This document shows, one piece after another, positions 9,802-20,900 of a stretch of DNA of 64,000 nucleotides. The notes under the pieces were generated by a model. That model ran no database searches. It saw only the letters and a program-made list of their open reading frames with translations, and was not told where the DNA came from. Source of the DNA: Symbiodinium microadriaticum (lineage: Eukaryota > Sar > Dinophyceae > Suessiales > Symbiodiniaceae); NCBI GenBank assembly GCA_001939145.1, contig LSRX01000577.1:37135-101134 (forward strand). The letters run 5' to 3'. A program made the translations under genes and the position numbers. Numbering within the stretch: the stretch's first letter is position 1; each line of letters starts with the position of its first letter.

Positions 9802-11242
9802 ATGGCCAAGTCGAGCTTGCTGTCAGCTGTGTCTCGGCAGAAGCTTCGAGCCAAAACTTGTGCTACTGCCGGCCTCGCCAGGTTATGCTGGTCGCCTTCC
9901 TGGGCTCCTCCCTCTCCTTCGTGGGCCTGCGCGCGGCGCCCCGCCAGGTGGGATGGCGGGACTTGTCCAGCTCCAACGGGGCCCACACCTGCTTGCAATT
10001 GCGCCAGGAGAGCCGCACGGCTCTGAGGGGACAAGCCGGTGCCTCCGCCACTCCGTGGTGCCTTGGCAGGGCAATTCCTTCCGTGAGAGGCGTTTGCAAA
10101 AAAGAGCCATCGCAAGCATCATATGGAGTTGTTGGGAATTCCGAGGACACCAGTCCTCAGCCGCGACGTGGTGGAGATCGAGTGCTGGGCTCAGGTGAGG
10201 CCGAACCGCCCAAGTCTTCCACGACTCCAACGGCTGAGGTTTACCGCTCCTGCGCAGGGTGCCCGATGTCGCTTCATGATCAAGGCGGTGTTGTTTTTGC
10301 AAATTATTCCGTCCAGAGTCGTTTCCTTACATATTATCATGCATGAGGTCGATTCTGCGATCCTCACCTAGCATGATGTTGACTGATGGATTCAGCGTGT
10401 GCTCAGCAGGCGGATGCAGATGCCAGCGAGGCTGCTCGGGTTGACGCAAGTGCATGCGTTGAGACTTGGCTACCCCGGATCCAGCGGCATGTTCGCCTCG
10501 ACCCGCTCTCCTGTCTTCCGTGTGGCTCGTATTTTTTTCTGGAGGTGCTGGCAGAGGGCCGCAAGAGGCTGGGCTTCAACCAGGAATGGATGCCGGACTC
10601 CGACTTCAAGTGCCCGGGCTGAGCTGCGAAGGTTTCGCTGTGTCTTGCACTTGGCACTGCGTGTACGTGCTGAAGGATCTACAACTCCGAGGACGAGGAA
10701 GCCGGCCCTCTGAAGGCCTTCGATAGCTGTGGAAGACAAGCCAGCCTCCCGATTAACAAAAAGTAGGCGGACAGCCTACTGGCAGCTTTCAAGCGGTGCA
10801 GTAGGAGCTGGTAGAAGGAAGGTCAACTGGACAGAACAGTGCACTCGCGTTGCCTGGCACTGTGTTTTTTATGGGCCGTGTGTTCGTTGTGCCAAGGGCT
10901 GTAAAGCTCACCGGTAGCTTAACCTGTCCGTCACCAGCTTTGGTATAGAGTCCTCGGTTCGAAGCCGACTGCTTCCATCTTTTGGTCATATCCTCACTCA
11001 AGGTGTTGGTTTGCGGTTGGTAGCTGTAATTGTAACTGTCCAGGGCAAGATGAAGGACAACGGCCTCATTGACTTCACCTACGAGGCAACGACGGGCTTG
11101 TCGTTTGAGTTTGTGCCAGCAACGTGCTGCAGTTGGGTCCAGCAAGCACGAGTCTCATACTGGTAGCATAAACTCGCGTGCCTACTTTTCTCATGCCCAA
11201 TGGAGCACATGTGAGGTCCACCTCTACTACGAGCCTCAGTGA
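9802..11242 (+). CDS. Tandem array copy 4: putative plastid-targeted protein, unknown function
   Basis: This is the last complete copy, with exons near 9802-9828, 9882-9947, 10008-10056, 10145-10178, 10238-10284, 10409-10429, 10544-10609, 10675-10714, 11043-11085 and 11216-11242. The deduced protein matches copy 3 throughout the shared block and keeps the GKMKDNGLIDFTYE and VHLYYEPQ ends. Intron 8 (about 330 bases) is much longer than in the other copies and includes a tRNA-like TTCGA segment that I rejected as a gene. Donors: GT for introns 1-4 and 7; GC for 5, 6, 8 and 9. The reading frame is uninterrupted. A degenerate copy of the shared 3' flank follows at about 11417-11485; no fifth copy follows. 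Confidence 0.75.
9874..10610 (+). repeat. Second copy of the 737-bp block
   Basis: Partner of 8356-9092 in array copy 4. The 3' border coincides with the end of exon 7, whereas the flanking introns 1 and 7 are unrelated to those of copy 3. Confidence 0.9.
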
Positions 11243-13350
11243 GAGGGGTCAGAACATCTCTTGGATTTGTAGGATGAGACGCTCGGTTGCCTTGAGGCCA
11301 CATACGACTGCACCAGTCAGATGGGAGCGGAACACATGTAGTCATGTAGTTGTGGTGTTGTGCCCTGCTTGGTGACAGAGGTGTAGTATGCAAGCGAGGC
11401 CTTCGCGGGCTTTTTGGCAGGCTGGCTAAGCTAGCTCTAATCTTGCTGCTTTCTCCTGGCCGCAGCAGCAGATGCTTCCACATCAGCTTCACCGTGGCAC
11501 CAAGAGGAATCAAACGGGAAAACGTTCGTGCCTGGCTATTCAGCTGCTATTCCCAATCTTCCTTGTGTGATCAGTCGGTCCAAGTTTCTAGCAGCGGCAG
11601 TTGGGGAGCTTGCGGCTTTTGCATGCTTTGGGTGTGTTACCTGTGGCGTCTGAGTTGCTGACGTTGGTGCAAATCTTTGGTCCAAGCTCAGCTTTTGTCT
11701 GCACTCTTGCATCTTTTAGCAGGTCCCCTGCTTCAAGAGACTTTTCAGGCCGTTGGCCTCAAGTTGCAGTCGTCTCATGGTCATGTGCTTTCGGTGGCAC
11801 AGTCTTAGTCATGTCATGCGCCCGTCGGTGTGGATGGCCCAGCGTGCTGCTCGTGCATATGTCCCGGGGGTTCACAAATACTGTGTCTCCTTGCGAGCAT
11901 GAGCTTGGGGCTGTCAATTTCTGTGGACAGCCTTTGCATTCTTCATCTAGACCGCGCAGCCACCTTTGCCAACAGTGATTGCCTGAGGCTTGAGGACGGG
12001 GGTTCGCAGCGGGCGGCATGGCGCGATGCTGGTAGGTCAAGCTTCCCACGAAGAGCTGGCAATACCCGCAAGGAGGGATCGCTATGCAACATCCTAGTCC
12101 TACTCTCAGCAGCTCAAGCGGATGCATGGGGTGTGTGGGCATGGACTGGTGGGCTGCAGCGGCTGTGACTGATTTGGGAAGGCGGGGTGTGGGCGGAGGG
12201 ACGGTGGCGACAACCATTTCTCACCTTTCGACGACATATCGAGGTTAGAGTAGCTTGCATGATGGAAACTCTTGTGGCCTTGCAGCTTCAATTGCTTTGT
12301 AAGTGAATCTACCCGGATGCCGCAGAGTTCTGTGTGGTACTGCATCGATCATTTCTAGCGGCTAGCTCGGTTTAAGACAGGTGACTTCGCGCTGTTATAA
12401 ACACAGGGGCAAACCAAGGATTGAAACAGATGCATTTTGTGGAGCACTGCGGAGCATGAAGCTTTACAGAGGAATGCTTCAATTCGCCGGAGCGTGCGTT
12501 TCCGAGAATCCTTACTCAGCCTCTACAAGAACAACTGGGCAGCCTCATGTTGCCGTGAAGGCTGAATGAATTCACATCTCGGCTTTCTGAATTTCAAGTC
12601 CGGAGTCCGGAACGCCTCAGAGCGCCCCAGGTCTAGGTGTTAATATGATAAAGAGATAGTCTAGCATCCCGCTTGATTCGATTTCAATCAAGCCTCTCCT
12701 GTGAAAGCCCGTTCGCGAAGTGATGCAATGCTTGCGAAGCCGAGTCCAAATGGCACATGTTCCACACTTTTCGGGGGCTCATGAATGTCAGGGTGCCGCC
12801 ATGAGATGCTGCCGGCATGTCACACTTGCGCGATGGCCTTACAACGGCTTGGTATAGTGTGCACTCGAGGGTTGACCAGCAATTCCTCCGCTTAGGCTAG
12901 GCGCTGCCAGACAATTGCTTGCATTGGGAAACGCCGGCAAACTGGTTCTGCGTCATACCAGTCATCTGCATGAGCACTTGTTTTGCATGTTCCCTTCACG
13001 ATAAACGAATGTCCCTCAGCTGCACAGAGCGGCATCGTCCTAGCTGGACGTGAGCGTGCGCGTGCGAAGAGTGTGCGCCGTACGAGCTTTCGATGCCAGA
13101 CCTGGTCTCCGTCGTCTCGAGGAACCGAGAGTGACGGAGCTGAAGCATCCAGAGAACCGAACAGGTTTCTATCCGAAACCTCTCTTGGCCGTGGCTGTTT
13201 GGCTGAAGAGGGTCCTTCCCACAAGTGGCACCCTTCATCCCACTGGCGAAGCCAGGTGTGCCTTGGCAGCTCCAGTCGGCAATGCACGTTCTGCATCTAA
13301 TCACGGCTGGTGCTGACAGCAAGGAGAAGTACGGAAGCGACAACTTCAAC
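11243..13350. other. Stretch without a supported gene
   Basis: Contains a degenerate array 3' flank near 11417-11485 and then unassigned sequence. Open frames of 60-150 codons occur on both strands, but none shows a domain, a conserved exon or a consistent splice pattern. Confidence 0.5.
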
Positions 13351-13356
13351 TACAGA

Positions 13357-13432
13357 GGATGATGATGATGATGATGATGATGAGGATGATGATGATGGTG
13401 ATGGTGATGGTGATGATGATGATGATGATGGT
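13357..13432. repeat. (GAT)n microsatellite
   Basis: A GATGAT run with occasional GAG and GGT variants. It heads a 530-base region that is repetitive in triplets. Confidence 0.95.
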
Positions 13433-13606
13433 TGATTATGATGATGCCAATGCAGATAAAAGATGATCACGAAGGTTGCAGGTCAGGATGAAGATTGTGG
13501 CATTGTGTTTATGCTGATGAGGGGGGGTGAGGGTGGTGGTGGTGATGATGATCATGATTCTGGTGATGTTTGGGGTGATCGTGACTACGACGATGCTCAT
13601 GACACC

Positions 13607-13607
<1 letters not shown>

Positions 13608-13654
<47 letters not shown>
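13608..13654. repeat. (CTG)n microsatellite
   Basis: About 15 perfect CTG units. They give poly-Leu or poly-Gln open frames on the two strands; I do not treat these as coding. Confidence 0.95.
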
Positions 13655-13656
<2 letters not shown>

Positions 13657-13734
13657 GGCTGCTCTGTGCCTGGTGCTGCTTCGACTTCTTGGGGTCTATT
13701 CCTACTGCTACTGCCGCCTGCCATCGTTAGAAGC

Positions 13735-13890
13735 ATCATCAGCATCATGATCATCATCCTCCTCATCCTCCTCCGCCTCATCCTCATCGCCATCAGCATC
13801 AGCACTGTCATCAGCATCAGCATCAACATCAGAATCAATCATCAGCATCATCCACCACCAGCATCATCACCATCATTATTATCATTGAAG
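13735..13890. repeat. Degenerate (ATC)n triplet tract
   Basis: ATCATC and CATCAG units mixed with CCTCCT. This is the reverse-complement class of the GAT tract 300 bases upstream, so the pair could fold back on itself. Confidence 0.85.
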
Positions 13891-13899
13891 CTAAAGCCA

Positions 13900-16800
13900 T
13901 CATCACCATTCTCCTGCAATCACACTGTCTATCCCAAGAAGGCTGTTGCAGCAGTGGGTGTCCAGCGATGCTTAGGTTATCCCTTCGTTCGTTAGCCCTT
14001 TGTTTGCCATTTACAGCCCAGTCATTCCGGCTCGTTTAAGAAGGATGCTTACAGCTGCCAGAGAGAGGAGTTGGTGATCGCGTCGGGGTTCATGACGCGC
14101 TGCTCTACTTTCTAGGGCTTTCTTGAACAACACGGCAGCCAGGGCTCCGCCTGTTTCCGTGTGCCGCATTCCTGTGACGGCCCAAGAAGCTTCCGTTCTG
14201 CACAGCTGCAGCACACAAGGCACAAGTTAGGGGAGAGAACTGTTGCGACCGCCTTTGAAGGCGCAGCTTGCATGTCCGAGGCATGGAGAGTGAGCAGTTT
14301 TCGGACTGCAGCCCCGAGCACCACCTAAAGCGCAAGTGGCTATCTGTGTTGTGTTTCCATGATACATGGTGACATATAGACTAAAGGGGCGAATATCAAG
14401 ACAACCTGCATTGCGAGAATGAAGACAAAGCTTTTGTGCAGTTGGTCCGAGGCAATGCGGAATGCTCAGCTTTCCCTGCTGATCCTGTCTGCCTGGCAGA
14501 ATTAGTCCGAATTCTGCCATGCCAGCACGACTTTGTGGAATCATCGAATGGTTGTTCAGCGCCAGGACCGCAGCAGGTCTTGTAGGTGATGCGAGCGCCA
14601 GGCACATAGCATCGTCGCAGGCAACAGAGCAGATTGAGTTGTATTTGTGCATGTCTACCAGTGCATCGTAATCATCGCTGATGAAGTCAGCCGCCATACA
14701 CAGGCCTTCGTCCTGTGCGATCCGGTGTAGATGCTTTGCGAAAACTATCCACTCAACTGGTTAAGGACTCAAGCGACGTAGAGCAGCATGCGCAGAATGT
14801 CGACAGAGCGTTGTCTGATTCTCAGAGTGGCAATCGGGAAGAGTGGAAGGTTTTTTTTGCATCAAACTGCTGCTTCCGTTGTTCAGAGGCCAAGCCAGTC
14901 AACCAACATGATGAGAAGAACTGGGTCGAGGCTGGCGGCTGCTTCCGTTTCTTCGAACATCCACTGCCTCTGTGGCTCCTTAGAGTATCCATACCGTCTA
15001 TACCACATGAGATTTTCTTGCGTCTGGTGTCTTCCATACTCGAAATCGTGCCCGAGATCCGGGTGAAGTGCCAACATCGTGTCTGCAACCGTCCCCGCAT
15101 CCACCAGCCAAAGTCATGTGTCAATTCGAAGCACTGCGAGTTGGTTAGTGGCTTCCTGGACTAGGCTTGTTCAAGACGAGACCGCTTGCAGCCTTTTGCC
15201 TTCTGCACCTGCTCCACAAGAGCTGAGCTTGCGAGGGATACAGGCTATGTACGTGCATGAGTCCAGTTGCCCAGCATTCTCATGTCTCTTCAACGAGCGT
15301 GGTGCTGGTTTCGCCAGCTGTTCCCGAGACTTTCAAGTATGCATATCACAAGCATCTCGGTCACGACGAGAGCTGCGAGAACGACTGATCGGGGATCTGT
15401 GATGACGTCGGTTGTCAGAAGTCAGCAGTGTGCGTCGGTGACCACAGTGCGGGTAGCAGGTACAGTAATGGAGCGGAGGTCATGCCAATCGACGCAGACA
15501 TCGAAACTCCGTCTTTTGCCCATCCCTCCCTCTCGCACTCGCTGATGCTCGCTGTAGTCACTGCAGTCGCTGCACTCACTGAACCCTGGCCAGCCTGTGT
15601 TGAATGGTCAACCTACCGATCACAGGCCGATGCCAGAAGTGACCGTCTTCAGTGTGGATGCTGCAGCTCACCCTCAGCACGCCGACGCCTCAGGATTTGC
15701 TCTGCAACAGTGCAACTATGCACCTAGCAAGGCCCAGTGCAGTCTGTCCACAATCTGGAAATCGCATCATCAACAAGTGAGTCGTGACTGTGGCATGCTT
15801 TTCCTGGGGCCAAGGTTGCAGACGAAGTTGGTGACGCGTCGCAGCCTCGCTGCATCTGTAAACGGTACAGATATGTGCGGATGCAGTGTGCGCTTCATGC
15901 AGCTCTGCATGCGCCAGCGTAGCCTCGGCAAGTTGCGAGGCATGGCAGGTCGCGCATGGCGCAGGCGAGCCTGCAAGTGGATGTGGAAAGCATCAGAATC
16001 GAGCCTTGGAAGGTCCAGCAGCACACCCAGCACTCCGAGTCTTGGTGGCATTCGGGACTCGAGTTACCCCTCTTATCTGTCCTTGCTAAGGATCGTCTCC
16101 GTGCTCATGGTACTAACTCTGAGCACGCAGACGACCGGCACAGGTCTGCAGTCGATGCAGCACGCCACCCGAAGCACGAAGATCGGAGCCACAAGCAGAA
16201 GGAACCGGATCATCGCACTCCCCAGCACCGGCCACCCGAGCCTACATCTCACGGCACTTCGGGTGCCTCTGCCTTGAGAGCAGCAAACCACCAAGAACAC
16301 CCCAGCCCTCGACACTCTCCATCTCGAAAGGGGAGCCAACACAGAGACAGCCCACCGGAGCTCGACCTGTCACATTCTCGTCACACAGCTCTCAAGGAGT
16401 CGCAGCGAAAATGCTTGTCCGAAACTTTGCAGCGGCCGTGACACCTTGGGATCAGTTCGTCCGTGCTTAAGAGGAGTCGAAAGACAGAGAGCAACGGCGC
16501 CGGTCTCGGGATTCAGTGTCGCGAAGCTTTGTTGCATTTTGTTGCGAAGACTTAGGCAAGCTTCCATTCCTTCATTTGTCATGTCTCAAAGTGAAGACCA
16601 TGGTGCTGGACCAAGTGCCGTACGTGACTATGGCCAACTCATCATGCGCTTGGTCTACTCCCATGCTGCCATAGACCAACCCGCACATTGAGGCAGGGCA
16701 ACTTCAACACTTGCTCCCCAAGGGACTAGAGCCGAGCTCAGATGGGTCGCCGGAAGGGTCAAAAGGGGTGTCATGGGCGAGCTACATTGCTGCTGTCAAG

Positions 16801-18590
16801 GCGAAAAAGCGGTGGATAGCAGCACCCTGGCTTGGGAATATTTGGGAATTCAGTTGTTCGCAGCAGTCGGTTCCATGAAGTCAGCACGTGCAGGGAAGGA
16901 AGTCAAGCTGGGCTCAGCAGCAGTGGTGGGGAGCCCCATTTGAACGAATTCACCGTCGGAGCCGACACGAGGCAGTTGCTTCGAACGTCTAAGGTTGAGT
17001 CGAAAGCCTTCGCAGAGCAACTGATTTCACAGGAGCGTGAGAAGCCAGGGTCTGACATTCGTGGGTGTATTGATCCACATTGGCAGGCATTCCGAAGTTG
17101 CTTTTTGCAGATTCCGACTGAAAGCTGACAAGCTGAGGCTTTGCCCTCGACTTCCAAGCCGCATATCGCTGGAAATCCAGGCAGCCAATGCCAAAATCGC
17201 CGAGGCATACCGCGCAGCTGCCGCGGTGTCTGCGAAGCCCAGCCGGATGCCAGGAGGTAACTTTTGTCTTCCGTGCGAAGCTGACCACGGAAGACCATAA
17301 CATTCCGAACCAGGCGGGGGGGGGGGGGGGGAAAAGGGGGGGTCCGAGGAAGCCTTCTGAGATGTAGCCACAGTGCGAGCCCACTACCGCTGTCAATTGC
17401 CCAAGTTGTCCATTACCGGAGCGGGTTCACTTCGTACTCGGAGTTTACTCGTGAGTCCAAGGCATGGCTACTTTCAGGCGGTTTGATGGTACATCATGGA
17501 ACAAAGAAATAGACCTGCGCGACATGGTCTGGAGAACTTGGTGCCGGCTCAACATAGTGGAGTGCCTGAAGACCGTAGCGGGTCGAAGCTGAGACTTGCA
17601 GCAAAGCGGCAGATGCAATCGGCCCTGGAGCGGAGTTGTGCTAGGCATGCGCGGAGGAACAGGCAATTAGTAATTAGCGTAGAGTAGTGTTTTCGTCTTC
17701 TTTGCAACGACCACAGCAGGTTCTTCATTCCGCTGACAGCCCACAGCTTTATTTGTATCACTGGCTCGGGATGACGAGCTGAAATTGAGACGTCCGCGTG
17801 AGCGTGTCTCCATGCATGCACCCGAGACTTTCGCAAGCCTCTCTTCGACAGGCCAAGGAGATCTTACGAACAGGCATTGAGGCCGCCAGGGTGCACCGTC
17901 ACTCAAGTGGTCCATTCCACCTCAAACTGCCTTAGGTGGAATGGAGGGAGAGCTCTGCCGGCACGACGAATGACGAGCAGTCTGCGCGGTGGCCTGAGCA
18001 ACCGCTTGACCCGAATCCTTCGACATTGTAGCTTCCTTCGGCACTTTGAGGCTTGCTCGAGCGGAAGACGAACTGTTAGAGAAAAACTCGGAGTGGGATC
18101 CCATCTCCCGCGGTGCAAAACTTGCTGTTGCCCCAGGATGTACAGTTTCCTGTCTCACGGAAGGTCCATGCTGCGTGAAGACGTAGTGCAGTGGCATCTT
18201 GGGTTTTTGCTTTCTCAGATTCTCCCACTTGCTGCCTGCGATCTCATGAACGAGACTTTCTCGCTGGTTTTGGCCTGAGAAAGAAGGGCCTCTGTCGATG
18301 CTCTTTCTGGCGTGTCGTTGCGAGTCGAGCTGTGCGTGACACAGAACTTCGGCATTCCAATGTCTTTGTTTTTTCCTCGCAACTAAACCCACCCTCGCCC
18401 CAGGCTTTGTAAGGTCAGTATGCAAAGCTGTGACTTTCTGGCTAGCCCGGACAGTTGGTGACAGTGTGCAAGCACTCTTCATCCTGACCTGCTGAGATGT
18501 GCAAACGTGGCAAGAAGATTCATGTGCGTGGCCCAGAATGAGTTAGAGGAAATCCTGCCTATTCAGGCGTATCGCACCACCCACCCCTCA
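13900..18590. other. 4.7-kb stretch without a supported gene
   Basis: Host-like base composition. Several frames stay open for 100-230 codons (for example + 15597-16277, + 15956-16441, - 14227-14697, - 17922-18482), usually overlapping one another in other frames, which points to composition rather than coding. A helical-looking fragment at 17181-17260 (EIQAANAKIAEAYRAAAAV) is the only piece that resembles an exon. A poly-G run lies at 17316-17331. No RNA gene found. Confidence 0.45.
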
Positions 18591-18605
18591 GCCTAGGACA
18601 ACAAT

Positions 18606-19650
18606 ATGACAACAGTTGTAAATAATTTTTGGGTAGATGCAAACGGTAGAATATTTGAAAGGGCAGATGCTTTTAATTCTTTAAATGTTGTTTCAACACA
18701 ACACATTAACTTTTCATTACAAGCTGATAGGACAACTGATCCGACAACAGAAACAATAGCATTACAATTAAACGACACTAACGGAATTACAATTGATAAA
18801 CCAGTTGTAAATAATCAAACCTTTCAGAGTATTGGTAATACAATGGCAGAAGCGACTGAAAATGCATGGGGTGATTTAAATTCTCAACATTCACCAGGAA
18901 TGAGAGAAGTATTAAAGGGTAGTGATAATGATTTTGAAACAAGGAATGGCGACACTGACAGACAGCTTAGGTTTATTGTTGGAGCAATTGGAAGCACACC
19001 ACAATTGGAAATTGATAACGATAGTGTTAATTTATTTGGTCATTTTGATATAATAAAAATGATAGTACAGGTGGGGAAATGGTGAGGTTTTATATTGCTA
19101 GTGCAGGTGATATAATTAGATTAGGTGTAAATAACTTGTCAGTATTAGATGCTTCAAGTGCAGGAGTTGATATGTATGGTGATACAACTTGCACAGGCAC
19201 CGGTTCATATAATGGCACTATGACGTGTAGCGCCTTAATTGAAACATCTGATGCAAATTTGAAAGAGAACCTCCGAGAGGCAAACACAAAAGAATGCTAT
19301 AAAGCAGTTAAATATGTAAAACCGAAGACATATAACTTTACTAAAGATGAAGAAAAGAAAAGTCATTCAGGATTTATGCCTGACGACTTTTTTCACTCAA
19401 GCATTCCTCCTGAATGGGATAAATTGATATATCATAATGATGATGGTATGACACTACTAGCATATAAAAAACATCGGTTATATTAAGGGGTTGTGTTCAG
19501 CATCTTATCAGTGAGAAAGATGAAGTAACAGACTTAGTCAAATCAATGAAAAAGGAAATGGCAACAATGAAGGGAGAAATAACTAAACTGAAAAAGAAAA
19601 TTAAACACAAAGATAGTGATAGTGACGGTGTGCAAAAGTTCGCCCTCAGG
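18606..19650 (+). pseudogene. Fibre or spike-like protein with S74-type C-terminal chaperone region, frameshifted
   Basis: Three consecutive + frames carry one degraded reading. The first (18606-19085) is a beta-rich repeat-like stretch (GAIGSTPQLEIDNDSVNLFG), as in phage-like tail fibres. The second (19079-19486) has SDANLKENLREAN, then KYVKPKTYNF, HSGFMPDDF and LLAYKK. That order matches the self-cleaving intramolecular chaperone (peptidase S74) domain, in which a conserved Ser-Asp pair near 'SD..LKENI' does the cut. A third frame to 19659 continues as a Lys/Glu-rich coiled coil (EVTDLVKSMKKEM), the usual end of this domain. Shifts lie near 19055-19078 and 19470-19498, both by A or G runs. 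In dsDNA viruses such proteins trimerise on the virion surface and bind host cells. Sequencing error cannot be excluded. Confidence 0.72.
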
Positions 19651-19735
19651 GCGAAGCCGTGACGGGGAACGGAGTTCCCCCTCAGGGCGAAGCCGTGACG
19701 GGGAACGGAGTTCCCCCTCAGGGCGAAGCCGTGAC
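19642..19735. repeat. 36-bp tandem repeat built of two palindromes
   Basis: About 2.6 copies with a 36-base period (starts 19645, 19681, 19717). Each unit holds CGCCCTCAGGGCG and GGGGAACGGAGTTCCCC, both able to form tight hairpins. The tract is GC-rich inside an otherwise AT-rich element and lies at the end of the fibre coiled-coil frame. Confidence 0.9.
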
Positions 19736-20128
19736 AACGAGAGCGAGAAAAGTAATACAAAGGAGAAAGAAAAAGATAAATAAGTATGATTGTAATGATA
19801 AAGTACCTCAGCGATAAGATTGAAAGGAACATAGATATTAACATATTAGCCTAACAAAGAAGCATGCAAAAGAACTAACAGCATTTTATTTTAGTTTTTG
19901 CAATTGGCGTGGATTAACAAACTTAAAAGTAAGAACGGATGGAATAGTAACTGAACTGGTTTTTTAAATTAGTATATATCTGCCTTCTCTTGATCAACAA
20001 GTTCGTAACAAAGCTAGATGAACAACTTCAATGAGTCAAAAACCATCTAATAAAGCAAATGTAGGAAAGGTGTTTCTATGCCGTTTAACTGTTGCAGCTT
20101 CAGTTTAACCTGATATTTCAAAGCGTTG
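19736..20128. other. AT-rich spacer inside the virus-like element
   Basis: Mostly without a reading frame. A short + strand fragment at about 19850-19967 (FYFSFCNWRGLTNLKVR) may be the end of another lost gene; it has no assigned function. Confidence 0.4.
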
Positions 20129-20794
20129 TTAAATTCTTATGACGAACATATTATTAACATCTTTAGCGTTAGTGTTTATGTAGAAGAATGAGTAAGGAGC
20201 AAGCTTGACGGCTTTTTGATACATTTCGTATAGCGTGTGCTTATCCACCAATGCAGAGTTCTCTTCCAAAAATGCGTTGACTTCGTTCATTTTCTTGAGT
20301 CTGAAGATGAATAAAGCACTAGCATTTAACCTAATGATAGGGGCCAACACATTATGCTTCTGCGGGGATAAAATGCACGAGATGGCATTATGGCGACCTC
20401 TCGTGAACAATCCGTGTAACAAGCTTTAGTATCTTACGAATTTGGGATCGTCAGCGAAATCATCCACCACTAACAGAATGCTAAACAGATCCTTTTGTTT
20501 ATTCTGCTTCTGAAAATCAATTACTTTATGTTGAGTGTCTATGATCTTCTCTAACGCCACCGGATCGTATTCCTCATAATAAAGCTGTTCTTTTTCGGCG
20601 TCTACCTTCATTACATCGCTGATGTATTTCTTTACTGCCTTCCAAGTGTCGTCCATGTGAACACTGGGCGAGAAGATGTATATTCTTTCAAGAGATCCCC
20701 TGTAGATTTTCAACATCAAGTTCTGGATCAATATTGTTTTACCACCTGTTGAAGAAGCCACGCACAACATTCCCGCGGGTAGCTTCGGCATCAT
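20129..20794 (-). pseudogene. FtsK/HerA (A32-type) DNA-packaging ATPase with an in-frame stop
   Basis: Read on the - strand from ATG at 20794. The Walker A loop is ASSTGGKT, with Ala in place of the usual first Gly. The Walker B segment is ILLVVDDFADD. The downstream part has LFTRGRHNAISCI, followed by a Gln (SPQK) in the sensor position and IIRLNASALFIFR. This order is characteristic of the ATPases that pump genomes into capsids in polinton-like viruses, virophages and large dsDNA viruses. A TAA at 20426-20428 splits the frame between Walker B and the RGRH motif, while the frame on both sides stays in register, so a single nonsense change is the simplest reading. It ends at 20129 with FVIRI. 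About 220 codons in total, near the lower limit for the family. A (TA)n tract lies just upstream of the start. Confidence 0.82.
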
Positions 20795-20900
20795 CTCAAA
20801 ATTGCTGTTTATATATATATATATATGGATATGTGAATTGGTTCTGCTTTAGGTGTTTCTTCACTCATTATTCAATAGGAGAGAAGATATCTGTAATATA

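Noticed and set aside
10905-10975. Possible tRNA (A-box-like TAGCTTAACCTG and GGTTCGAAGCC)
   Set aside because: No acceptor stem can be paired at the right distance and the T-stem has a mismatch; it lies inside intron 8 of array copy 4.
13608-13654. Poly-Leu / poly-Gln protein
   Set aside because: Translation of a perfect CTG microsatellite in a region with no other coding evidence.
15690-15730. HADASGFALQQ, similar to the RNase H start of retrotransposons
   Set aside because: No reverse transcriptase, integrase or further RNase H motif follows; the neighbouring frames are random.
18590-18606. Left border of the AT-rich insert as a splice acceptor (CCTAG|GAC)
   Set aside because: No upstream exon could be joined to the viral frame; the AG is probably chance.
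19642-19735. CRISPR-like array
   Set aside because: The 36-base units are directly adjacent with no spacers, and the setting is a eukaryotic chromosome.
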